A stretch of 64,000 nt of DNA, from positions 62,001 to 126,000 of the forward strand of contig JAUXZS010000020.1 of the NCBI GenBank assembly GCA_030692515.1, read 5' to 3'. Position numbers and translations under genes: made by a program. Of this stretch, positions 1 through 9,174 are shown one piece after another (positions within the stretch are counted from its first letter, which is position 1; each line of letters starts with the position of its first letter). The notes under the pieces were generated by a model. It was not told the DNA's origin, made no database searches, and worked only from the letters and a program-made list of their open reading frames with translations. The DNA comes from Bacteroidota bacterium. GTDB taxonomy: Bacteria > Bacteroidota > Bacteroidia > B-17B0 > Aurantibacillaceae.

Positions 1-1370
1 CCACTACCATCAAAAACACCTAGAGCGAAAACATCTGCATTATTTCCAATAGTATAAGAGCCAATTGGTAGTTGAGCTGCGCTAAATGGTATTTGCGCTC
101 CTACATATAAACCTAAGGTTCCAGGCACTACAGTAAAAGCAGAGGCTGGAACTAAAGTTGTTGAACCATTAAGCGTAAATGTAGTTTCGGCTCCAGCTTT
201 ACATAAAATATTCAAATTAAATTGTAAAATTTTATTTCGAGAAAAAGCTACTAAATTTGAACCAGCGCAGTTTAAAGGAGGTAAAATTGCTGCCCCTACC
301 TCGCAACCGATACCGTCTGCTTGCCATAAGTAAACATTTTTATCTGCTTCTACATAAGTCAAAGGTTGTTGTATATTATAAAAATATGTATCCCCTTTAT
401 TTAAAGTAGTAGTAGTAACAGCTACATCCGTTATTTTAACGGTTGTAAAATTTTGAGTGGCCACAATGTATGCTCCTTCTTGTGCGCCAGCAAACATAGC
501 ACCTTTGTTAATAATATAATTTGTACCAACTATATCAACAGGTACAATTTGGTCTCCCATTAAATCATGGCATCCGCCTGCTGGGGTTCTAACAGAATCA
601 TCAGCTACAGTTACTGATATTGGTTTATCGGAAACAACAATGGTTCCAGAAAGATTATTTCCCGCTACATTAGTATTTTGAACTGGATTTTCAATAGTAT
701 AAGCATCACCAGCATTTGTCATCATTATACTGTAAGTAATATTCGCAGGATGGCCAATAATTGGACATTTAGGTGTAATCCAAACAACAGTGTTGGGCTG
801 ACTTGCTACAATGTTAATTTGAGAAATAGGTTGATTAACTCCCGCAGGAGTATTCGCGAAATTTGCTTTAAATTGATTAAACCATCTAGTTTGAAACGGA
901 CAAACAAATTCTAATCCCAAACCATTTTGTCCTTTTAAAGAAAAAGTTTCCGGATTATTACCAGTTGTAACTACGTCATATACAATTGAAATATTGGAGG
1001 TAGATGAAAAGTACAAGCCGTAGGGTAAAACTTGATCTGCAGGCCTGACTTCCAAAGAGTCGTACCCTCTATTCGCAGGAGTAGGACCCGTAGCCACAGC
1101 ACCCTTCCAAAACGTATAATTAAACGTACTATTTGGAAGAATGTTTATTGTTGTATCATAAGCATAAGTTGCAGGTGCAGCCGGTTGTCTAAGGCGGACT
1201 GTTGCTGAGGCACTAAAAGTTGAAATATGGGCTATTATGGGATGTCTGGCAGCATGATCAGGGGTAACCCATGGCGCCGCGAACCAAAAAGCTGTGTCTA
1301 TTTGAGCAAAAGACATAGTAAGTTTTATAAAGAAAAATAAAACCAAAAAGGCTATTCTATTACTTTTCAT
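1..1370 (-). CDS. Secreted T9SS-associated surface protein, IgGFc-like N-terminal region (partial)
   Basis: This gene is missing from the ORF track because it runs off the left edge; about 456 codons are visible. It opens with a signal peptide (MKSNRIAFLVLFFFIKLTMSFA), then the motif DTAFWFAAPWVTPDH, which matches DTSFWFVAPDIS at the same place in the 1166-residue protein encoded at 2359-5859. The two remain colinear afterwards (FSLKGQ, then TPF or CPF, SVRT or SIRT, QADGIGCE against VSGYGCK), so they are paralogues. The N-terminal half resembles the IgGFc-binding-like domain of bacterial adhesins; this is family resemblance, not a test of ligand. Its ATG overlaps the end of the porP/sprF gene by 11 bases, so it is the third gene of that operon. 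The C-terminal sorting tail lies outside the window. Confidence 0.85.
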   Translation of the reverse strand, partial: MKSNRIAFLVLFFFIKLTMSFAQIDTAFWFAAPWVTPDHAARHPIIAHISTFSASATVRLRQPAAPATYAYDTTINILPNSTFNYTFWKGAVATGPTPANRGYDSLEVRPADQVLPYGLYFSSTSNISIVYDVVTTGNNPETFSLKGQNGLGLEFVCPFQTRWFNQFKANFANTPAGVNQPISQINIVASQPNTVVWITPKCPIIGHPANITYSIMMTNAGDAYTIENPVQNTNVAGNNLSGTIVVSDKPISVTVADDSVRTPAGGCHDLMGDQIVPVDIVGTNYIINKGAMFAGAQEGAYIVATQNFTTVKITDVAVTTTTLNKGDTYFYNIQQPLTYVEADKNVYLWQADGIGCEVGAAILPPLNCAGSNLVAFSRNKILQFNLNILCKAGAETTFTLNGSTTLVPASAFTVVPGTLGLYVGAQIPFSAAQLPIGSYTIGNNADVFALGVFDGS

Positions 1371-2355
1371 CTTTTTTATTTTTTAAGTTAGTTTTAATAC
1401 TATTGTCGATTGTGTTTAATTCTTCTTCGTCAGCATCCTGAATTTTATCTCCGACAGTTTTTCTCTTTTTTGCTGATTTTGTGTACGTTAAAATTATTTC
1501 GTGACTTCCTGAAGAATATTTTTGAAGTGCTGTTGTAGTATAATCATAACTATAACCAACAGTAAATTGTTTGCTAATTGTAGCTCCAAACATGGCACAG
1601 GCAGAGGTACTAACTCTGTATGCTCCACCAATCCAAAACATTTCTTTATATATACATTTTAAATTAAATTCTAATTGATATGGAGCAGGATTATTATATC
1701 GAATAAGCATTGAAGGCTGCAAAACCCATTCTTTCTTTTTATCTACTTGAAAATTATAACCCATAAAACCATAAACATGTGGTGTTAATCTTCCAATAGT
1801 ATTTTGCCAGTAAATTTTACCTTTAGATAATTGCTGGCTGCTAATCCCCATGAAAAATTTATTACTATATAAATACAAACCAGCATTTGCATCAAAGGCA
1901 TTTGCATTTAATATATTATTTTTTAAAAACTCATCATCTTTATCATACGTTTTTGCATTATATATTTTAACGTTATACTGCACTCCACCTAAACCTAAAC
2001 CTAAACCTAGATTTACATTTTTATTTAATTTTACATGATAACTATATGTACCATGAAACGATGTGCGAGATAATAAACCACTTTTATCATTTATAATAAT
2101 TCCGCCAGCAGCCATATTTTGATGTTTTTTAAACGTTCCATAACCGCTTGCCATAAATGTAACCGGAGCACCGTCAAAACCGGCCCACTGATTACGATAT
2201 CCTAAATTAAATTGAGCACCTTTATTGGCTCCAGCATATGCAGGATTATATAAATATTGGTGAAGGGTAATATTTGTAAATAATGTTTGTTGTTGCCCAA
2301 TTGAAAGCAAGCTAAAAAACATTATTATGTAAAGTGTATATAATTTTATCTTCAT
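1360..2355 (-). CDS. PorP/SprF family type IX secretion system outer-membrane protein
   Basis: The 331-residue protein has a signal peptide (to about residue 20) followed by the family hallmark LHQYLYNPAYAGANKG, an NQWAGFDGAPVTF segment and repeated amphipathic beta strands of an outer-membrane barrel. PorP/SprF proteins attach to the T9SS and assist export or surface anchoring of large cargo with gliding-type (type B) tails. The gene lies 3 bases after such a cargo gene and overlaps a second one by 11 bases, so it is probably their dedicated partner. The C-terminus has a charged tail rich in K, D and E. A four-copy CCTAAA hexamer array inside the gene encodes a Leu-Gly run. Confidence 0.9.
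   Translation of the reverse strand: MKIKLYTLYIIMFFSLLSIGQQQTLFTNITLHQYLYNPAYAGANKGAQFNLGYRNQWAGFDGAPVTFMASGYGTFKKHQNMAAGGIIINDKSGLLSRTSFHGTYSYHVKLNKNVNLGLGLGLGGVQYNVKIYNAKTYDKDDEFLKNNILNANAFDANAGLYLYSNKFFMGISSQQLSKGKIYWQNTIGRLTPHVYGFMGYNFQVDKKKEWVLQPSMLIRYNNPAPYQLEFNLKCIYKEMFWIGGAYRVSTSACAMFGATISKQFTVGYSYDYTTTALQKYSSGSHEIILTYTKSAKKRKTVGDKIQDADEEELNTIDNSIKTNLKNKKDEK
1988..2011. repeat. Tandem CCTAAA hexamer array inside the porP/sprF-like gene
   Basis: Three exact CCTAAA units and a fourth degenerate one (CCTAGA) lie head to tail. On the coding (minus) strand they give a Leu-Gly dipeptide run. Because the unit is six bases, gain or loss of copies would add or remove Leu-Gly pairs without shifting the frame. 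Confidence 0.8.
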
Positions 2356-2358
2356 AAA

Positions 2359-5300
2359 TTATTTAAGAATAGTTACTGTTCCTTTATAAATTTTAGTATC
2401 ACTAGGGTCGTTTAAATTAATTGTATAAAAATAAACTCCAACTGGCAACGGATTGCCACTTTCTTTATAAGTTCCATCCCATGCATTTGAATAACCAATA
2501 CTAGAAAATAATAAATCTCCCCACCTGTTATAAATATTAATTTCTGCTGTTTTATAAAACACATTAATAAAATCTAAACGCCAAACATCATTTTTACCAT
2601 CATTATTTGGGGTAATCATGTTCGGAATAAGTTGAGTTATCTCAGCTGCTATATTTGAAATTTTAACAATGGCTGAATATGAACTAGTACAACCAAATTG
2701 ATCGGTAACAGTTAAAGAAACAGTATAGGTTCCATTACTTAAATAATTAGTTGTTGGATTTTGAAGGTTGCTTGTTAATCCATTTCCAAAATCCCAACTC
2801 CAAGAAACAGCAGATTTTGACGAGTCAATAAAAGCAATATTAGCACCTAAACTTAGGGCGCTATTATTTATATAAAGAAATTTAGCTATTGGTCTAGGTG
2901 TAATATTAACCGATTGTGTAATGGTAGATTTACATCCATTATTTGAGGTGATTTCGTGCGTGATATTGTAAATACCCTCAGCTGGAAATACCAAGGATGT
3001 ATCCTTCGAATAAGAAAAACCAAAACCACCAAAATCCCAATAATATCCAGTAGCAGGAATAGAAGCAGGCGCAGGAATACTTGACATATCAGTAAAACTT
3101 ATTAGCTGTGCCGATCCTGTACAAGATCTTGAAATAAGCATACTTGCAGTTGGCAAGGCATAAACCGTTACCGGTCTATAAATAGTGTCGTAACAATTAA
3201 AAGTGTTACTCACAACTAATTGAGTTGTATAATTGCCGGCTGCTGTATAAGTATAAATTGGATTAACAGCAGAAGAAGTCCCTCCATCACCCATTTGCCA
3301 TTGCCAAGTATTCAAAGAGCCAATGCCAGAAGTATTTACTGACTGGTCCGTGAAAACTGTTGTATTATTTAAACATACCGTGTTTACGATAAAATTTGCC
3401 GTTGGTTTGTCTCGAAAATCTATTTTAACTTGGTCAGACACACCAATACAAATACCATTATTAGTTGTACTAAAAGTTAAAATTACAAAGCCAGCAGCTG
3501 TCTCTCCTGGAGTTGCAATATAAGTTGGTGTTAAAGAAGTATTTGTTGAAGTAAAGGTACCTGCTCCACCATACCAAATTCCAGTTGTTGATGCTGTACC
3601 TGTGATAACAACATTTAAAGGTACAGTTGGATTGTTTTTACAACTATTTAAATCAACTCCGGCGCTAACCGTAACAGGTTGCGTAAATATTACATTTACA
3701 CTATCGGCAACCGCTTTACATTGTAAATTATTTGTACTAACTAATTTTAACCAAATATTTCCTGCTAAAATATCTGCATTGCTAGGAATGTAATTACATA
3801 ATAAGGCAAATTGATTAGGAACAAAAATCCCACTTCCAGTTGTAGACCACATTCCTGTTGATGTTGTAGTACCAGAAACCGTTCCATTTAAAAATACTGT
3901 AGAATTATTTGCGCATTTTAAAATTGGATTTACTGAACTAGCCTTGACTATTGGGGCGTGATTAATAAGTACAGTTACGGTATTAGAAACTGCGTTGCAC
4001 AAACCATTATTTGTACTTGTTAATACAAATTTTAACTGATTAAGCGCCGTATCGGTATTTGATAAAAAATAACTCGGAGAAAATGTATTAACACTCGGCG
4101 TAAATGTTCCATTCCCCGGAGCTTGGACAGACCAAACACCTTGCGTACTTGCACCAAAAACATTTCCACCTAAATTAACCGTTGGTGAATTCGAACAAAT
4201 AATAGAATTTGTCCCCGCTGTAACAATGGGCTGTTGCTTAACATAAACTCTAAATGTATCACTTTTATTAGGGCAAATGCCTGTAGAAGTTAAAACAAAT
4301 TTAACCAAGCCTCCAGAAACAGGAGGTGTTGGTGTAGGGGTAATCGCTAATGATGTATCAATTTGGTTTGGCGTATATATATTATTTATAATTTGATTTG
4401 GCCCGCCTGATAATGTTCCAAATCCATTCAAAGTCCAAATACCATTTATTGGTCCACCGCCAATTTGACCATTTAAAGTAATTGAAGTATTCGAACATAT
4501 TGTAGCAGTAGGAACGCTACTTGCTATTACGAAAGGGTTAGCGCCAAATTCACTTGCATAAGCGTAAGCACTTCCTCCTATAGTTCCACCATTGTGAACT
4601 CCTAATCCAAAAATATCATTTTGATTTTTTAAAACATTATGAGAACCCACTGGTATACTCGCAATCGGAAAGTAAATTCTTGCCGCAACAAGATTACCAA
4701 CACTACCTGGTACAGTTGTAAAACTAGCAGGCGATATCGCTACCGGCGAGCCATTACTTGTAAGGGTAAATGTATTTTGAAATCCAGTTCTAGTTACAAT
4801 ATTAAGATTTAACGAGTCGGAACTCAAACGTGTAAATGCAGTTGTATATGAACCAGCACAATAGGCTGGGGCAACTTGAGCTCCACTTAATTTACAACCG
4901 TATCCAGAAACCTGAGTAATATAAACAGGTTTATCTGTTGCTATATATGTTAACGAAGCAATATTTACAGAATACGTTTCACCAGTATTAATTAACCAAT
5001 TGATTGTTCCTGTACCAGTAGTAATAGTTAAACTTGTAGAGTTAACAGTGGCCAAAATATAAGCAACATCCGATGTTCCGCTTCCTTTCATTATTACATG
5101 TTCCTTTCCTAAATTACTACTTGTTGTAATTTGATCTGCAAAATAAGAAGGACATAATGCGGTAGATGTCCTAATGGAGCCTCCTATGGTAACCGCAATC
5201 GGTTGATCAGCAGAAATAATAGAGCCGGCCAATTCACTTGGATTAACTGCATTATTATCTTTCATCGAAAAAGTTTGTCCCTGAGTTAATGTTCTTGCAA

Positions 5301-5859
5301 AAGTTACATTTTTTGCCCTTCCAACACAAGCAGCACGTGGTGTAATTAATATAGTTGTTACACCAGTTTGGGTTGCAACAACATCAAATCCTACTCCACC
5401 ATCGGCCAGGGTTGCAGTTAAAATTGTATTAGGAAAAGGTGTGTAAAAATCCGTCCCTTTTGCTCTTTGCCCTTTAAGGCTTATCATTTCTTTGTTAGCG
5501 CCTGAACCAATTGTATAATAAACAGAGATATTTGAATTTGAACTAATATAAATTCCTTTGTTACTAACAGTGTTTGAAGGACTACTTTCTACCGCAGTAA
5601 TTGAAGCTGTTAAATTGCTAACATTTATAGTATTTGCTGGTATTGACAAGGTTAAATTAACACCTGTTGGAATGTTGGCAGGTTGCCTAACATACACCGT
5701 TGCCGCCTGAGAATGGGTTTGAATATGAAGCTCTATAGGAGATTCTCCCATGGTAGCAGATATATCAGGTGCTACAAACCAAAAACTTGTGTCAAGTTGT
5801 GCATTTGATTTTATTATAAAAAGAGAAAAGAAAACAATTAAAAGTATTTTTTTTACCAT
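2359..5859 (-). CDS. Giant secreted protein with IgGFc-like, Ig-like and PKD domains and a gliding-type T9SS tail
   Basis: The ORF track starts at 5919, but the signal peptide MVKKILLIVFFSLFIIKSNAQ begins at the ATG at 5859, giving 1166 residues. An IgGFc-binding-like region covers about residues 20-430. Repeated Ig-like modules of about 100 residues follow to about 800. Three PKD domains come next, with the typical WQWQMGDGG, YYWDFGG and WSWDFGNG cores. The last 90 residues form a gliding-motility-associated (CHU_C, type B) tail: ITPNNDGKND, IYNRWGDLLF, WDGTYKE and a final GTVTILK. Known biology of such tails predicts T9SS export to the cell surface, with a PorP/SprF partner encoded immediately downstream. 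A role as adhesin is inferred from domain content only. It is the first gene of a minus-strand operon, divergent from the DUF58 gene. Confidence 0.9.
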   Translation of the reverse strand: MVKKILLIVFFSLFIIKSNAQLDTSFWFVAPDISATMGESPIELHIQTHSQAATVYVRQPANIPTGVNLTLSIPANTINVSNLTASITAVESSPSNTVSNKGIYISSNSNISVYYTIGSGANKEMISLKGQRAKGTDFYTPFPNTILTATLADGGVGFDVVATQTGVTTILITPRAACVGRAKNVTFARTLTQGQTFSMKDNNAVNPSELAGSIISADQPIAVTIGGSIRTSTALCPSYFADQITTSSNLGKEHVIMKGSGTSDVAYILATVNSTSLTITTGTGTINWLINTGETYSVNIASLTYIATDKPVYITQVSGYGCKLSGAQVAPAYCAGSYTTAFTRLSSDSLNLNIVTRTGFQNTFTLTSNGSPVAISPASFTTVPGSVGNLVAARIYFPIASIPVGSHNVLKNQNDIFGLGVHNGGTIGGSAYAYASEFGANPFVIASSVPTATICSNTSITLNGQIGGGPINGIWTLNGFGTLSGGPNQIINNIYTPNQIDTSLAITPTPTPPVSGGLVKFVLTSTGICPNKSDTFRVYVKQQPIVTAGTNSIICSNSPTVNLGGNVFGASTQGVWSVQAPGNGTFTPSVNTFSPSYFLSNTDTALNQLKFVLTSTNNGLCNAVSNTVTVLINHAPIVKASSVNPILKCANNSTVFLNGTVSGTTTSTGMWSTTGSGIFVPNQFALLCNYIPSNADILAGNIWLKLVSTNNLQCKAVADSVNVIFTQPVTVSAGVDLNSCKNNPTVPLNVVITGTASTTGIWYGGAGTFTSTNTSLTPTYIATPGETAAGFVILTFSTTNNGICIGVSDQVKIDFRDKPTANFIVNTVCLNNTTVFTDQSVNTSGIGSLNTWQWQMGDGGTSSAVNPIYTYTAAGNYTTQLVVSNTFNCYDTIYRPVTVYALPTASMLISRSCTGSAQLISFTDMSSIPAPASIPATGYYWDFGGFGFSYSKDTSLVFPAEGIYNITHEITSNNGCKSTITQSVNITPRPIAKFLYINNSALSLGANIAFIDSSKSAVSWSWDFGNGLTSNLQNPTTNYLSNGTYTVSLTVTDQFGCTSSYSAIVKISNIAAEITQLIPNMITPNNDGKNDVWRLDFINVFYKTAEINIYNRWGDLLFSSIGYSNAWDGTYKESGNPLPVGVYFYTINLNDPSDTKIYKGTVTILK

Positions 5860-5940
5860 ATGATTCACTATCAATGAAATTAATTTTACGAATATAGTAA
5901 ATAAAATCATAATTTGCATAAATTAACAATAAATTGAGTC

Positions 5941-5948
5941 TAATTTTG
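5941..5948 (+). promoter_or_regulatory. Putative -7 promoter element for the DUF58 gene
   Basis: TAATTTTG matches the Bacteroidota TAnnTTTG core. A TTTG lies 24 bases upstream, which is longer than the usual 17-23. The predicted transcript would have a leader of about 17 bases. Confidence 0.4.
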
Positions 5949-5970
5949 CCAACATTGTATTACTCAAAAT

Positions 5971-6879
5971 ATGCCAATTAATCGACTAAAAATAGAACCT
6001 TTTAAAAAACTAGAACTTTTTGCAAAAAAAGTGGTGGAAGGCTTTATTACCGGTATGCATAAAAGTCCTTTTCATGGCTTTTCTGTCGAATTTGCCGAGC
6101 ATAGATTATATAATAAAGGCGAAAGTACCAGACATATAGATTGGAAATTATTTGCTCGTTCGGGTAAGTTATTTGTAAAGCGTTATGAGGAAGAAACTAA
6201 CCTTCGCTGTCAAATCGTAATTGATATTTCTGCAAGTATGCAGTTTCCAAAAGATTCCAAAAATAACAAACTAAATTTTAGCATTTATTCGGCTGCTGCA
6301 CTCTGCGAATTGTTAAAACAACAACGAGATGCTTTTGGTTTAACTTTATTTGAAAACGAAATTGTAAAACACTTTGCGCCAAAGGGAAGCCCTTCTCACC
6401 AAAAATTAATTTATAATACGCTTGAAGAAATTTTGGACCAAAATTTTGAGAGCAAAAAAACATCTGCCGCTAAGGCTTTAAATCAAATTGCTGAAATAAT
6501 TCATCAACGTTCCTTAGTAATTATTTTTAGTGATATGTTTGATAATACTTCTGAAAATGAAGAATTATTTTCTGCCCTTCAACATTTAAAATATCGTAAA
6601 CACGAAGTTATTTTATTTCATGTGGTAGATAAATCTAAAGAAATAGATTTTGAGTTTGACAACAAACCTTATCATTTTATTGATTTGGAAAGCGGTGAAG
6701 AAATTAAATTAAACCCAAGCCAAATAAAAGAACAATACCAACAATCAATAAATCAATATAAAGACATGTTGAAATTAAAGTGTGGTCAGTATAAAATAGA
6801 TTTTGTTGAGGCCAACATTAACAAAGGATTTGATAATATTTTATATACCTATCTAGTTAAAAGAAATAAAATGATTTAA
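5971..6879 (+). CDS. DUF58 domain protein with vWA-like metal site
   Basis: The 302-residue soluble protein carries the DUF58 signature region (RHIDWKLFARSGKLFVKRYEEE, residues about 54-75) followed by a von Willebrand A-like fold with an intact MIDAS motif D85-I-S87-A-S89 in VIDISASM. A second acidic strand end is at IIFSDMFD. DUF58 proteins commonly sit with MoxR ATPases in chaperone-like or membrane-complex assembly systems; no MoxR gene is in this window, so its partner is unknown. The next gene starts 22 bases later on the same strand and encodes a zinc-ribbon membrane protein, suggesting co-transcription. Confidence 0.85.
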   Translation: MPINRLKIEPFKKLELFAKKVVEGFITGMHKSPFHGFSVEFAEHRLYNKGESTRHIDWKLFARSGKLFVKRYEEETNLRCQIVIDISASMQFPKDSKNNKLNFSIYSAAALCELLKQQRDAFGLTLFENEIVKHFAPKGSPSHQKLIYNTLEEILDQNFESKKTSAAKALNQIAEIIHQRSLVIIFSDMFDNTSENEELFSALQHLKYRKHEVILFHVVDKSKEIDFEFDNKPYHFIDLESGEEIKLNPSQIKEQYQQSINQYKDMLKLKCGQYKIDFVEANINKGFDNILYTYLVKRNKMI

Positions 6880-6901
6880 TTTGGGGAAAATTTATTAGGG
6901 T

Positions 6902-8014
6902 ATGAGTGATCAAAATTTTGAAACAACTGCAGAAACTGCAAACACTATTAAATGTAAAAATTGTGGTGCCAATTTAAAATTTGCTGCCGGAACACAGCAT
7001 TTAAATTGTACTTATTGTAATGCCGACAATGAAATAGTGGTAGAAAAAACAGAGCTAATAGAAAATGATTACAATGCCTTTTTAGATAGTACTATTTCAA
7101 CATCAGAAAAACAAACAATATCCACATTAAAGTGTGATTGTTGCGGCTCCTCTACTACCCTTCCAGAAAATGTTACGTCTAGTAGTTGCCCATATTGCGA
7201 CACACCACTGATTATTAAAAATGGATCTACATGCAATTTAGTAAAACCAAAATATTTATTGCCTTTTAAAATTGAACGCAAAAAAGCAAAAGAAGAGTTT
7301 GTAAAATGGGTTGGTGGTTTATGGTTTGCTCCTAATAAATTAAAAGATTACGCAAACAATAGTCTCGAAAAATTAAAAGGTATTTATATGCCCTACTGGA
7401 CTTACGACACAAACACCTATAGCAGTTATTCTGGTATGCGTGGTGTGTATTATTATGTAACAGAAACCTATCGCGACAGCCAAGGTAAAACGCAAACACG
7501 TCAGGTTCGTCACACAAATTGGTATCCGGCAAGTGGTTCGGTAAATAATTCTTTTGATGATATTTTAGTTTGTGCTTCTAATTCATTACCAAAAAAATTA
7601 GTTCAAGATTTAGAACCATGGGATCTACCAGAATTAGTAAGCTATAACGATCAATTTCTAGCAGGATTTGTAACCGAAAGTTATCAAACTGAACTAAAAC
7701 CAGGCTTTGAAGAGGCTAAGGAAAGAATGCTCCCAATTATCCAAAGCTCAGTAAGGTCAGATATTGGCGGAGATACGCAACAAATTACATCAATTAGTAC
7801 AGAATATAACGATATCTCATTTAAGCATATTTTATTGCCTCTTTGGATTAGTGCTTATAAATTTAATGAAAAAGTGTATCGTTTTACTATCAATGCTAGA
7901 ACAGGGGAAGTACAAGGCGAAAGACCATATAGCGGATGGAAAATTTTCTTTTTTAGCGTTGCTGTTGTAGCAATAATTGGTACAATTATTTATTTTGTCA
8001 AAAATAAAAACTAA
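6902..8014 (+). CDS. Double zinc-ribbon protein with C-terminal membrane anchor
   Basis: The 370-residue protein has two CxxC...CxxC zinc ribbons: C18/C21 with C36/C39, and C78/C81 with C96/C99. A middle domain of about 230 residues contains the conserved-looking stretch LKGIYMPYWTYD and a Tyr-rich segment. One hydrophobic helix (IFFFSVAVVAIIGTIIYFV) lies at the extreme C-terminus, so the bulk should be cytoplasmic and tail-anchored. Relatives are often mislabelled as primosomal protein N' or replication factor Y because of the zinc ribbon; there is no helicase domain here. Function is unknown. It follows the DUF58 gene by 22 bases. Confidence 0.8.
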   Translation: MSDQNFETTAETANTIKCKNCGANLKFAAGTQHLNCTYCNADNEIVVEKTELIENDYNAFLDSTISTSEKQTISTLKCDCCGSSTTLPENVTSSSCPYCDTPLIIKNGSTCNLVKPKYLLPFKIERKKAKEEFVKWVGGLWFAPNKLKDYANNSLEKLKGIYMPYWTYDTNTYSSYSGMRGVYYYVTETYRDSQGKTQTRQVRHTNWYPASGSVNNSFDDILVCASNSLPKKLVQDLEPWDLPELVSYNDQFLAGFVTESYQTELKPGFEEAKERMLPIIQSSVRSDIGGDTQQITSISTEYNDISFKHILLPLWISAYKFNEKVYRFTINARTGEVQGERPYSGWKIFFFSVAVVAIIGTIIYFVKNKN

Positions 8015-8079
8015 GCATTTTAAACTATTTTTTTAGAATTAAACCTTTCGAATAAATAAGAGTCTAAATTGAAATAAGT

Positions 8080-9168
8080 ATGACTCCGAAAATTTTAATT
8101 TTAGCTGATATTAATTCAACTCACACCCAAAAATGGGTATTGGGCCTTTCAAATGATAATTTTAAAATTGGAATTTTCTCTTTTAATGCTTCAGAATCTA
8201 ATTGGTTTAAAGACAAAAAAAACATTATTTGTTTAAATAAAAAAGAAAAGAAATCTAAATTAAATTTATTAAACAAATTAGCTTATCTTCTTTTTTGGCC
8301 CAGATTAATTTACCAAATTTTTAAATTTAAACCAGATGTAATTCACTCACATTATGCCTCAAGTTATGGTTTATTAGGAGCGCTTACTTTTTTTAAACCA
8401 TTTATTGTTTCTGCATGGGGCAGCGATTTAATGGAGTTTCCAACTAAAAACTGGTTAAATAAACTAATGATAAAATTTGTATTGTATAGAGCGGATGAAA
8501 TATGTGTTACATCAAGCGTATTGCAAAAAGAAATTTCATTATACACAAAAAAACAATCCAAAATAATACCATTCGGCATTAATTTAAATTTGTTTTATTC
8601 AAACAGGTTGAGAAATAATATTGAATTTATTTTTGGCTGCGTTAAAAATTTAGAGCCTATTTATAATATAGATAAAACAGTTCTTGCATTTAGTCTCCTT
8701 TTAAAAAAATACCCACATTTAAATTTAAAGCTAAAAATTATAGGCCATGGAAGTCAAAAAAATGAACTTATAAACTTAATGAATCAGTGCGGAATACAAA
8801 ATAACATAAAATTTATAGGCGCAGTTCCACATGATCAAATACCTTATTATCTAAATAGGCTAGATGTATTTATTAATGTTTCTGAAATTGAAAGTTTTGG
8901 CGTTAGTATTGCTGAAGCAATGGCTTGCAAAATTCCAGTAATCGTAAGTAATTTAGAAGGTTTTAAAGATCTTGTACCTGATGAGTCAGTCGGTTTAATT
9001 ACTGCTTCAACATCACCAGAAGATATTTTTATTGCAATGGAAAAAACATTACTAAATAGCGAGTTAAGAATGCAAATTTCAAAAAACGCTTATCAACGAA
9101 TTATAGAAAAATTTAATTGGAGTCAGAATCTAAATCAAATGGAAGATTTATATTTTGAATTAGCTTAA
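8080..9168 (+). CDS. Glycosyltransferase family 4 (GT-B fold)
   Basis: The 362-residue enzyme has the two Rossmann-like halves of a GT-B transferase. The acceptor half contains FKPDVIHSHYASSYGLLGAL (about residues 87-106) and VSAWGSDLMEF. The donor-binding half has IIPFGINLNLF, KLKIIGHGSQ and the EX7E motif in ESFGVSIAEAMACKIPVIVS. GT4 enzymes transfer sugars from nucleotide donors with retention; the sugar and acceptor here cannot be told. It ends six bases before the convergent kdsA stop. The neighbouring Kdo and murein genes fit an envelope role, which is an inference. Confidence 0.88.
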   Translation: MTPKILILADINSTHTQKWVLGLSNDNFKIGIFSFNASESNWFKDKKNIICLNKKEKKSKLNLLNKLAYLLFWPRLIYQIFKFKPDVIHSHYASSYGLLGALTFFKPFIVSAWGSDLMEFPTKNWLNKLMIKFVLYRADEICVTSSVLQKEISLYTKKQSKIIPFGINLNLFYSNRLRNNIEFIFGCVKNLEPIYNIDKTVLAFSLLLKKYPHLNLKLKIIGHGSQKNELINLMNQCGIQNNIKFIGAVPHDQIPYYLNRLDVFINVSEIESFGVSIAEAMACKIPVIVSNLEGFKDLVPDESVGLITASTSPEDIFIAMEKTLLNSELRMQISKNAYQRIIEKFNWSQNLNQMEDLYFELA

Positions 9169-9174
9169 ATAAAA

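Noticed and set aside
678-914. Plus-strand 78-residue ORF
   Set aside because: It is antisense to the partial secreted-protein gene, which has a signal peptide and paralogue support; no family resemblance is visible.
1988-2011. Telomere-like or CRISPR-like repeat
   Set aside because: There are only four six-base units in a coding region, without spacers or cas genes.
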